From contig PLKG01000107.1 of assembly GCA_003140595.1 (NCBI GenBank), positions 1-48,035 on the forward strand: a stretch of DNA of 48,035 nucleotides, read 5' to 3'. Below the pieces are notes generated by a model that was given only the letters and a program-made list of their open reading frames with translations, did no database searches and was not told the origin of the DNA. This DNA is from Acidimicrobiaceae bacterium (GTDB lineage: Bacteria > Actinomycetota > Acidimicrobiia > Acidimicrobiales > Bog-793). The translations under genes and the position numbers were made by a program. How positions within the stretch are numbered: position 1 is the stretch's first letter; the number at the start of each line of letters is the position of its first letter. Shown here piece after piece: positions 1 through 8,600 of this stretch.

Positions 1-53
1 ACTGGGGTACAGGGCTTTGCAGGCCCTTGCCTAAACCACTCGGCCACGCCGCC
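1..53 (-). tRNA. tRNA-Cys (GCA), 3' part cut by the window edge
   Basis: Read on the minus strand from 53 down to 1, the sequence opens with a 7-nt acceptor strand GGCGGCG, then T8, a GCC D-stem start and a GAGTGGTTTA-type D-loop. An anticodon stem AGGGC/GCCCT encloses the loop CTGCAAA, so the anticodon is GCA (Cys). The variable region follows and the window ends before the T-arm and acceptor 3' strand, so the gene is truncated only by the window. The cloverleaf 5' half is unambiguous. It is divergent from the large gene starting at 674. Confidence 0.9.
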
Positions 54-673
54 CGGTCAAGCATCTTCGCCCCGAGAGCCGACGGCCAGAGGCCGACCCA
101 CATCCGGGTGAGCGGCCCCACACTACCGCGCTGTCTGCGGACGCCCGCGAGAGGCGCCCGTGCCGACCTGCTCGAGCACGTTAGCCGGTGCCTTCGGGTC
201 GCATTCAGCAACGGTCGACACGCCGGTGGGAACGGGCGCGGGACCAGTGCGGTTGGGCGACCACCGTGATTCTGCGTCGTTGTTCTCAGGTCTCGAACTG
301 GGATCAGGGCGACTTTGGCCGGGTTTCCGAACGTTCGACTGTCGTCGTCCCTCTCTGTCTAGTGGAAAGTCCAGGCCGCGAGCCGAGACTCAGGTTCGGG
401 CTCGTTTCGCGTTCAAGGCGCTGTTTCGACGCCCATCGCGCGTCTAGCGCGCCGGTGAATCTGGCACGAGGTCACCGTAGCCAGTTCTGCGAGAGCATCG
501 ACAAGGCGGGTCCCTGCCCGCTCCACGATCCGGATCGAAATTTCTTCTTCTTGACGACGTCCCGTTAGAAGCAGTATTGTCAGTGGCCCGACACGAGTTC
601 TGGTGGCCACGCCTCACGGTGTGAATCCGGTGCCGGAGCGGGAAACTGTTCATGTTCGTGGGCGGTAGAGAGA
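54..673. other. 620-bp intergenic region, no supported gene
   Basis: This lies between the divergent tRNA-Cys and the first large gene, so it should hold both promoters. I see no convincing -35/-10 pair and no open frame with credible protein composition. A small inverted repeat (GCGCG, 5-nt loop, CGCGC) sits near 437-453. The start at 674 has only a weak purine-rich stretch (TAGAGAGA) directly before it. Otherwise I see nothing here. Confidence 0.5.
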
Positions 674-3600
674 ATGGCAAGCCAGGGGGGCGCGTTGCCG
701 CTTTCAGTGTTCGGCCTTCAGGCTGCTATTGCCGATGGGTCTGAGCCGACGTTCGACGGCCAGCCGATGCAGGTGGGCACCCATCTGCGTTGGGCGTTTG
801 CGCCGGAGCTCGGGTTTCCACCGGGTGCCTTCTGGTTGTGCCGGCGACCGCTGAGGGAGACGCGTTGTGGCCCCACCACGCCGCCGACGGCGGTCAGCAT
901 CGCCATCGCGAGGCAGCGAGCCGAGGGCAAGGACGCGCATGCTGGCACGTACGCGAGGATCGCCGCGCCCGCGGCGACCACAAGCGATCCTCAGGGCCTG
1001 GGCAGCGGGCTCAATTTCGCCAGCGCCGGAGACGCTGCACCGCGCGAACGCTGCGGCGCGTGTTGCTGTTGTATCACCCTCGCCTCCGCGGCGAAAGCGG
1101 CTGCAGGCAAGTCCGCCGCCGCGAAGAACAACAAGGTTGACGCGGCTGTCACCATGGAAAGCGACCCGGCCGCAAGTGCCGCCGAGCTCCTCCGCCGCTG
1201 TGAGTGCGGCCACGCGCTCATCGAGCCGTGCAAGGTCGACGACCCAAAGTCGGAACCGGCTGGCAACTGCGACTGTTGTCGCTGCTCCGCCAGGCGCCAG
1301 CCAGCCCTCAACATCTCGATCACGATCTGCTGTTGCTGCCGTGCCGGCGACCAGGGCGGCGGCAACGACGGGACTGGGACTGGCGGGGGCGACGACAACG
1401 GGACGAGCACTGTCGGCGGGACGGGTTGGGGCCCGGGCCCGGGCGGGTGGGGCCACCCTGACGAGTGCGGTTGGCAGCTCTGGGGCGAACCGTTCACGCT
1501 CCCGGTCACGCAGGCCAATTGGCCGGCCCGGTACTCGGGCGCGCTCGATCCCAACACTCATCCGGGTCCCGTGTTAGCAAACAGAGACGTGCTCGAGTGC
1601 CGTCAGCGCCTCGGCACCCTCGACCTCTTGAAGGACATGAGCTCAGCGACCGAACAGCACTACCTCGAGCAACTTCGCGCCGAGTGCGTGCGCCTCGTGC
1701 ACGGCTGGCCGGCGACACCCAACTATGCCGTCGGGACCCAAGCCTCCGACGACGGCACCGCGGCACCGCAGATATCGCTGCGTCTGGTCTCGCAGCTGCA
1801 GATGTCGGCGCTCAGCCCGTACATAGCGCGGGTGCTGGGCCTGTACTTCGTCGACACCGAAGCCGATCCCGACGAGGAGTACCAGTACTGCATCGTCGGG
1901 CTTTGGGCACAAGAAGTTCCGCCGCAAGTACTCAGCCCAGGAAGCGCTCCGACAGGGGCGCTCGCCCGCGGGACGGCGCAGTTCGATGGGATGACGATCA
2001 GGGCCGATCCCTCTGTCAGCCACCTGTTCGCATGGCAAGGCGACGGCAGCAGCACCCTGCCACCGGCCCAGATCCAGGGTGTGCCAGCCAGCGTCGCGGC
2101 GGTTTTCACCTCGGCGACGGCGACGCTTGCCCCGAGCATGAGACCGCCGGCGCTGCTAGGTGCCCAGGTCAACCCGGCGGTGTGGCCGTTCCCTCTACCG
2201 CCGCCCGACCCGGCGGTCTGCACGATCACCCTCACGACGCCGGTAGCCGAGGTGGCGCTCAGCCTGGCCGGCGGGGGCACGGTCGCTGCGTTCGCGAGGG
2301 GAACCCAGGTAGCTGCCGCAAACGTCTCGGCCACCAGTCTCACCTGGTACCCGCTCGCCGCTCCCGACCCGTCGGGCGCGCCGATCGACCAGATCACGAT
2401 CGTCGCGACCGGTGGAGCCGGGTCGACCATCGTGATCGGCTCGCTCGTCAGCTCGCCCGTTACCGGCGCGAACGTCGGCGTGCGCTACGCGCTCGTCAAC
2501 GTGCCGGCGGCTACCGCCGCGCCCGGACCGATGCCGGCGCCCGCAGCACCCGCCCAACCGGTGACGATCTTCCGCCGCCGCACAGCGGACGTCGATCCGT
2601 CCAGGCTAACGATCAAGCCGAGCTCGTTCTTCGAGGTGCAGTGGATCTGCCCGCCGCTGACGGCCGCCGACCAGCAGGGCGATCCTGTCACCGACCCGGC
2701 CGCTCTGCCGTCGCCCCGGCGCACCGTCGCTTACCTAGCGCAGCGAGGCGATGGCAATCTCAACAACCCCGTCGCCATCCCCCGGGTGATCATGGCAGCG
2801 CCCCAACCAACCCCGGCCGTCTCGCCGCCGCTCCCAGCGACCGCGATCCTGCGGTTCGTCGACAGCGGACTGCCCGACCCCACGAGCGGCTACCAGCACC
2901 GCACGGCCGGCTTCGGGCTTTTCGGCCAGCTTGGCAATTGGAGTGATTGGAGCGACGCCCGGGGCGTCGAGCACATCGCGGCCGCACCGTCACTACGACT
3001 TCTCATTGGCGGTGCTACGCAGTCGTCGTTCGACAACAGCACCAGCGGCGGCGGCGCCCCCGACAACCTCGCCAACCCGACAGCGTGGGTGGGCGGCACG
3101 CTCGCTGCCGTCGCCTCGTGGACGGGGAGCTCGCTGCTCGCCTACCCGGACGCGCGCACCGCGCAAATCACCGTCACGGCGCTCGACGGCGTTGACACAG
3201 TCCTGGTCACCGACGACTTCGCAATCCCGGCGCCCAGCATCCAGGCGTACACGCTCAGCCTGCTCGTTCCTGATCCGGCGAGAGGCGCCACCTATGCCAT
3301 CACAACGCCGCCGCTTGCCGCCATCGGTACCAGTGATCCATCTGCGTCGCTGACTCTGACCGGTATCCTCACCGACGGCACCGCTGTCAGCGAGCGGTTC
3401 GTGGTCCGGCCGGGACCGGTGGACCCGGCGGCCGATGTCCAACCCCCAGGCGTGGTTGCCACGTTGCTGGCGGGCGCCGGATCGCGGGTGGTCACCAACC
3501 CGAACGCGTTCCTCGGCCAGCCCGCTTACCTCGTCAGCGGCGTCACCGTGCCGTTAAGCCTGGACGTGCCGCTCAGCGTCCCGATTGACCAGACCAGCGC

Positions 3601-5140
3601 GAGCGGCGAAGCGATCGTCTCGGTCTCGACCGAGACCCCGTTCGATCCCACTGAGCAGATCGTCGACCCCAACACCGACGCCACGCGCGACGAGCCGTCG
3701 TCCAACACTGTGGTGTTCGTCGGCGCCCAGCAGCTGACCCCGCCCCAGCCGCCGACGGTCCCTCTCGGGGTGCCGACCCACATCGTCCACCACCTCTATT
3801 ACGACCCAGCGGACTACAACGGCAACGCGGGCTACACGCTGCCGTTCGACGTCTCCGGTCAGCAGGGCACATCGGGGTACCTCCTAGACCGCGCTCCCGC
3901 CCACTCGCTGTTCATCGCTGATCTCAAGCGCCGCCTGACCGCCGGGCTGCTCGACCCCAATCCCGCGATCGCGGGCCGGGCGGACCTCCAGGCCTGGATC
4001 TACGCGCTTCCAACGTGGCTGTCGACCTACAACCAGCGCACCGGGACCTCGCTGACCGAGTCCAGCGTGCTCAGCGACGCGGGCGGTCAGCGTGGGCTAA
4101 TCCAGCATTTCTACGGCGGCCTGCTCGACGACGAGCTTTGCGCCTTGGCCGACGTGTCGGGTAACGCACCGGCCTTTGCGCAGCTGAACTCGGCGCCAGC
4201 GGCGACGTCCAGCGCTCCTCTCACCGATGTCGTCAACGGCAACGGCTTCGGTCGCAACCTATACGGCCTACGCAGTGTGAACATCGCCGGAGCGCGGAGC
4301 AGTCGCACACCGAGCGTCGGTCCGATCTATACCCGTACCGTCCGTCCGTCTCGGGCACCCGTCCTTTACAAGGTGACAGCTCAGCCAACGACGGGAGCGT
4401 TCATCCTGGCGTGGGCGCTCGACGCAAGCCCGGATGTCGCCGGCTACCTCGTCTACCGCGCCACCGACCCGTCGGACCTCGCGGACCTGCGCTGGTTCGG
4501 CCCCGATCCCGTGCACCCCGCCGACCCGGCGACCCTGGCCAAGCCGCAACTCACGCCAGGCCTATGGCGGCCGCTGTCGTTGACTGCCGGCGATGGCGAC
4601 CCGCGACTGATCGGCGTTGTCAACGACCCGCGCGCCTATGCCCGCGACTATGACGGCAGCGACATGGGCGAGGTCGCGATGCCGACGGGCGCCCCCCCGG
4701 ACCAGATCCTCGGCGTGTACCGGCTCGACGAGTTCGCACCGGCCACGCCCAACCACCAGCCTGGAGCGTTCAACTATTGGATCCCCGGCTCAGCAGGCGG
4801 CACCGCCCAGCTGGTGACCGACACGACCGTCCAGCCCGCGACATCCCGGGTCACCGGGCTGCGGCTCGGGCTCGGGCGCGGCGTGGCGGTGGTCGTGGTC
4901 GCGTCGTACGCCGGCGTGGTGCGCGTGCTGGGCTCCCAGCCGGTGCTCCGGACCGCGTTCGTCGACGGCCTACAGCCCGGTAGCGCGACGGGGGCGCCCG
5001 CGGACCCGAACGCGGCCACGTCCTGGACGGTGGCCGTCGCCGATGAGTCCCCCTCCTACGCGATCGTGGCCGTCGACGTCGCCGGCAACTTGTCTGCCGC
5101 GTCCACGCCATTTGCCCCGCCGGCGTTAGTGCCCGCATGA
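674..5140 (+). CDS. Giant FN3-containing protein with cysteine-rich insert, function unknown (1488 aa)
   Basis: I cannot assign a function. The N-terminus carries the motif THLRWAFAPELGFPPGAF (residues 36-53) and, near residues 385-405, LGLYFVD followed by YQYCIVG. I recall such motifs from large uncharacterised bacterial proteins, but this is unchecked. Between them is an insert with 16 cysteines at residues 127-223, including two CCCC runs (130-133 and 220-223) and pairs such as CEC and CDCCRC. A Gly/Asn-rich linker follows (about 226-260). A fibronectin type III-like unit lies at about 1231-1266 (motif DVAGYLVYRA), and the last 30 residues end in a second FN3-like strand (IVAVDVAGNLSA). 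The middle is Pro/Ala/Thr-rich with beta-sandwich character. No signal peptide or membrane segment is visible. It heads a three-gene cluster with the next gene 27 nt downstream. Confidence 0.85.
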   Translation: MASQGGALPLSVFGLQAAIADGSEPTFDGQPMQVGTHLRWAFAPELGFPPGAFWLCRRPLRETRCGPTTPPTAVSIAIARQRAEGKDAHAGTYARIAAPAATTSDPQGLGSGLNFASAGDAAPRERCGACCCCITLASAAKAAAGKSAAAKNNKVDAAVTMESDPAASAAELLRRCECGHALIEPCKVDDPKSEPAGNCDCCRCSARRQPALNISITICCCCRAGDQGGGNDGTGTGGGDDNGTSTVGGTGWGPGPGGWGHPDECGWQLWGEPFTLPVTQANWPARYSGALDPNTHPGPVLANRDVLECRQRLGTLDLLKDMSSATEQHYLEQLRAECVRLVHGWPATPNYAVGTQASDDGTAAPQISLRLVSQLQMSALSPYIARVLGLYFVDTEADPDEEYQYCIVGLWAQEVPPQVLSPGSAPTGALARGTAQFDGMTIRADPSVSHLFAWQGDGSSTLPPAQIQGVPASVAAVFTSATATLAPSMRPPALLGAQVNPAVWPFPLPPPDPAVCTITLTTPVAEVALSLAGGGTVAAFARGTQVAAANVSATSLTWYPLAAPDPSGAPIDQITIVATGGAGSTIVIGSLVSSPVTGANVGVRYALVNVPAATAAPGPMPAPAAPAQPVTIFRRRTADVDPSRLTIKPSSFFEVQWICPPLTAADQQGDPVTDPAALPSPRRTVAYLAQRGDGNLNNPVAIPRVIMAAPQPTPAVSPPLPATAILRFVDSGLPDPTSGYQHRTAGFGLFGQLGNWSDWSDARGVEHIAAAPSLRLLIGGATQSSFDNSTSGGGAPDNLANPTAWVGGTLAAVASWTGSSLLAYPDARTAQITVTALDGVDTVLVTDDFAIPAPSIQAYTLSLLVPDPARGATYAITTPPLAAIGTSDPSASLTLTGILTDGTAVSERFVVRPGPVDPAADVQPPGVVATLLAGAGSRVVTNPNAFLGQPAYLVSGVTVPLSLDVPLSVPIDQTSASGEAIVSVSTETPFDPTEQIVDPNTDATRDEPSSNTVVFVGAQQLTPPQPPTVPLGVPTHIVHHLYYDPADYNGNAGYTLPFDVSGQQGTSGYLLDRAPAHSLFIADLKRRLTAGLLDPNPAIAGRADLQAWIYALPTWLSTYNQRTGTSLTESSVLSDAGGQRGLIQHFYGGLLDDELCALADVSGNAPAFAQLNSAPAATSSAPLTDVVNGNGFGRNLYGLRSVNIAGARSSRTPSVGPIYTRTVRPSRAPVLYKVTAQPTTGAFILAWALDASPDVAGYLVYRATDPSDLADLRWFGPDPVHPADPATLAKPQLTPGLWRPLSLTAGDGDPRLIGVVNDPRAYARDYDGSDMGEVAMPTGAPPDQILGVYRLDEFAPATPNHQPGAFNYWIPGSAGGTAQLVTDTTVQPATSRVTGLRLGLGRGVAVVVVASYAGVVRVLGSQPVLRTAFVDGLQPGSATGAPADPNAATSWTVAVADESPSYAIVAVDVAGNLSAASTPFAPPALVPA

Positions 5141-5167
5141 CCCTCAGCAAGGAAAGGAGCGGCAGCT

Positions 5168-5689
5168 ATGGCTGACCCGCTGACCACCCTCATGGACGAC
5201 CTGAACACCCTCGCCACAGCGGACACCAGCGATCCCCAGAACGGGACGGCCACGCCGCAGGCTCCGCTCGCCGCCGCCCAGCAGGTGTTGTCGCTGCTGG
5301 CCGACCAGACGCTCGTCGGGAATACCATCGGCTCGGCGGTCTCCGGCGTGTACAGCGCGATCGCAACCGCGGTCACCGACGACGTGGTCAAGGCGATGCA
5401 GGCGATCGCGGGCGAGCTCAATAGCCCAAGCCTGGCCGGCCTCAACCTCAACGACGCAACGTCGGCTCTGAGCTCGCTGCAAAATGTGCTGCAGACAGCC
5501 CAGAGCCTTGTGCCTGGGGGCTCCTCGGCGTCGGCGTTGGCGTCAACGAGTCAGTTCGCGACGCTGTTCGGGAACCTATTGCAGGATGCGGGCAGCCTCG
5601 CCGCGGCGGCGAACTCGCTCTACGAGATCGCGCAGCAGCTGGCAGCCGTAGCCGCCGCCTTCACGGCAGCGGCACAAGGGAACCCGTGA
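5168..5689 (+). CDS. Small Ala-rich helical protein of the giant-protein cluster (173 aa)
   Basis: Function unknown. The start ATG is preceded by a good ribosome site (AAAGGAG, 8 nt spacing). The protein is acidic at its N-terminus, rich in Ala, Leu, Ser and Gln, and free of Cys. It is predicted by eye to be mostly amphipathic helix, for example around SALSSLQNVLQTAQ and LYEIAQQLAAVAAAF. There is no signal peptide and no transmembrane helix. It sits 27 nt after the 1488-aa gene and 7 nt before the 1694-aa gene, so it is almost certainly co-expressed. By position it could be an adaptor or chaperone for its two very large neighbours, but that is inference only. Confidence 0.75.
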   Translation: MADPLTTLMDDLNTLATADTSDPQNGTATPQAPLAAAQQVLSLLADQTLVGNTIGSAVSGVYSAIATAVTDDVVKAMQAIAGELNSPSLAGLNLNDATSALSSLQNVLQTAQSLVPGGSSASALASTSQFATLFGNLLQDAGSLAAAANSLYEIAQQLAAVAAAFTAAAQGNP

Positions 5690-5696
5690 TCGGACG

Positions 5697-8600
5697 ATGT
5701 CGGTTTCCGCTCCAACCAGTCTGATCGAAACGGCTCTCGCGTGGCTGCTGGGCCAGGTCAACACTGCGCTCGGCGGCAATGTCCTGACCGTCAGCAGCCA
5801 GAACGGGTTGTCGGTCGACGTCAACGTGCCCGACGGTCCGAGCGTCGACCTCGACAACATGCAATTTGGCTCGGCGGGCTTCAGCGGGACGCTGGGCGTC
5901 GATCTTGGCACCACGCCTCTATCGCTGGAGATGTTCGGCGGCTTCACCGTGGCGCTGAGCGCGTTCTCGATCACGCTGACGGACAACACCATCACCGCCA
6001 CCGACATCGCGGGCTCGTTGACCATCCCGTACTTCACCAATTCCGACGGGAGCTCGGAGACGATCGACATCGAGATCGCAGTCGGAGCCGGTGGTGCGCT
6101 GACTGTGACGCTCGCCGCCCAACAGAGCGATCCCAGCACCATGACGCCCGACGGCCTGGTCTCACTGCAATACGACCTGCCGCTCGGATCGAGCATCGAC
6201 CTTGAGGTCGCGACACTTGAGATCGCCGAAAAGTCCGGAGTCTGGACTGTAACGCTGACCGGGTCGCTCACTCTGGACACAGCTGGGATCGACTGGCCCG
6301 AGATCGAGCTGCGGGGGCTTTCGATCGACTCCGCCGGCCATATTTCGCTCCAGGGCGGATGGATTGACCTGCCTAGCCAGGCGGCGATCGACTTCTTCGG
6401 CTTCCACGTCGCGCTGCAGAAGCTCGGCTTCGGGTCCGACACGACCGGACGCTGGATCGGCTTCTCAGGCGACGTCAACCTCGTGGAGGGGGTGCCACTC
6501 GGTGGCTCGGTCCGCGGGCTGCAGGTCAACCTCGACACCGGCGCGGTCTCCTTCAGCGGTGTGTCGGTCGACTTTGAGATCCCTGATGTGCTCACGTTCA
6601 GCGGCGAGATCGACCACGCCCACCTGACCCAACCAAGCGACGCCACGGCCGCCGGCCTGCCGTCGAGCTTCCCGGTCCCGGCCGATGTGTTCGCCGGCGG
6701 CGTCGACGTCACCATAGAGGCAGCCGGAGACCTCGAGATCGACGCCCAGTTCATCGTGGCGCAAGTCCAGGGCAAGTCTTGCTTCTTCCTGGCGTTGGAC
6801 GCCGAGCTCCCCGTTGGGATCCCGCTGTTCACAGACGTCGCGCTGTACGGGCTGTCGGGCATGTTCGCGAGCAACCTGAGCCCGAACATCGGCAGTGACA
6901 CCTGGTGGGACTGGTACAAGTACCCGACCGCCTCCGACGGCACCCCGGACGTGAACGGGGCGCCCGACCTCCAAGGCGACAATGGCTCACCGGACTTCAC
7001 CGCGACCGACGTTTTCAAGTGGCTCAACCCCGTCGACGGCGCTTTCGCGCTCGGCGCCGGAGCGGTGATCGGCACCCAGGACGATGGCTTCACCGCGTCG
7101 GCCTCGATCGCCTTGGTCCTGATCCTGCCGGGGCCTGTGATCATGCTGATCGGCAAGGCCAATATCTTGTCGCCGCGGATCAGCGGGTCTGCCGAAGAGG
7201 CCAATTTCGAGGCGATGGCGACCTACGACGGCAACGCTGGCACGTTCGACCTGGTGATCGAGGCCCAGTATTCGATCCCGGTCGTCTTCGACGTGCAGGC
7301 CACGGGCGAGCTGTACGTCGACCCTTCAGTACCCGTGTGGTACTTGGCGATCGGCAAGCCGCCGCACGAGCAGCGTGTCGTCGCCCGCGTACTCGACCTG
7401 TTCGAGTCCGACTTCTACTTCGTCGTCAGCAACACCGGACTGGTCGCGGGCTTCTGGGTCGGCTACAAGAATTCTTGGTCGTTCGGGCCGCTAAGCGCCT
7501 CGATAGACGCGTACATGGCGGCGATGGGCGCGATCCAGTGGTCGCCGCTTCAGCTCGGCGCCGGCGTGGAGCTCCATGGCGAGGTCCAGCTGAGCGCGTT
7601 CGGGATCGGGCTCGGGATCACCGCCGACGCCCTGATCGAGGCCACCGCCCCCTCGCCTTGGTGGGTTTACGGATCGCTGACACTCGAGCTCGACCTCCCC
7701 TGGCCGCTGCCGAATGTCGGCGGCACGGTGTCGCTGTCGTGGGGCGGCAATGGCCCACCACCGCCGGCGCCGCTGGCGCTCTCGACCGTCCAGGCGACGC
7801 TTGTCGATCACGGCGCCAGCGACCGCTACGAGCTGCTGGCCCATCGCGCCGGCAACACGGTCAATGCCGTCACTCCCACCGACACCGTCGTCTACGACTC
7901 GCAGAGCTCAGGGATCCTCGACGCGCAGCCCCCGGGATACTGGACGGCGAAATACCCGGCCACCGACCTCTCGCAGGATCCAACGGTCGTGCTTCCCGAT
8001 CTCGGCCCGGGCACGCTCGAGTACGCGGCGCTCGTTCCTCAAGACAGCCACTTTGCGCTCAGCTTCGCTCACCCGATCGCGGACCAGGCCGGGTTCGACA
8101 ACTCCGTGGTGCCTCCCCCAGATCTGGTGACCGTCTCACCACCGCCATCGCTCGGCGCCGACGACATGTCGAACATCAGCCTCCAGCCGCCGGCGGTGCA
8201 GTGGAGTATCCATCACGCGCTGGTGCAAGTCGCGCTGTACCAGTTCCGCGACAGCGGCGAGACCGAGACGTGGGAGCTTGTCGCCGCTACACCGCAATCA
8301 GCAAGTGGGTGGAGCAACTCTGCGCCGCTGCCGCTGGTCGGCTCGTGGGTGGCGCCCGACCCGACGAAGAACACCCCGGTTGCTGGCACCGCCCTCAAGC
8401 TGACGCCGTACACCGTCTTGCCCGGCGCGGACTACACGGCGTCGTGGGGCGGCACGGGCGGGGCGTTCGGGGCGAGCTTCAGCGACCAGGGACTGCAATT
8501 CACCGCAGGCGCCGGAGTCGCCCCCGCCATCGTGGCCTCGCCCGGGCCGGGGGTCGCCCAGGGGCTGCGTTTCTCGGCACCTCAGAGCTCGACGCTGACG

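Noticed and set aside
413-610. 65-aa minus-strand ORF in the first intergenic region
   Set aside because: It has moderately protein-like composition, but no ribosome site, no family resemblance, and other open frames overlap the same bases.
5576-7204. 542-aa minus-strand ORF inside the 1694-aa gene
   Set aside because: It is antisense to a strongly beta-patterned coding frame, and its Ser/Pro/Thr-rich composition is typical of a shadow frame in GC-rich DNA.
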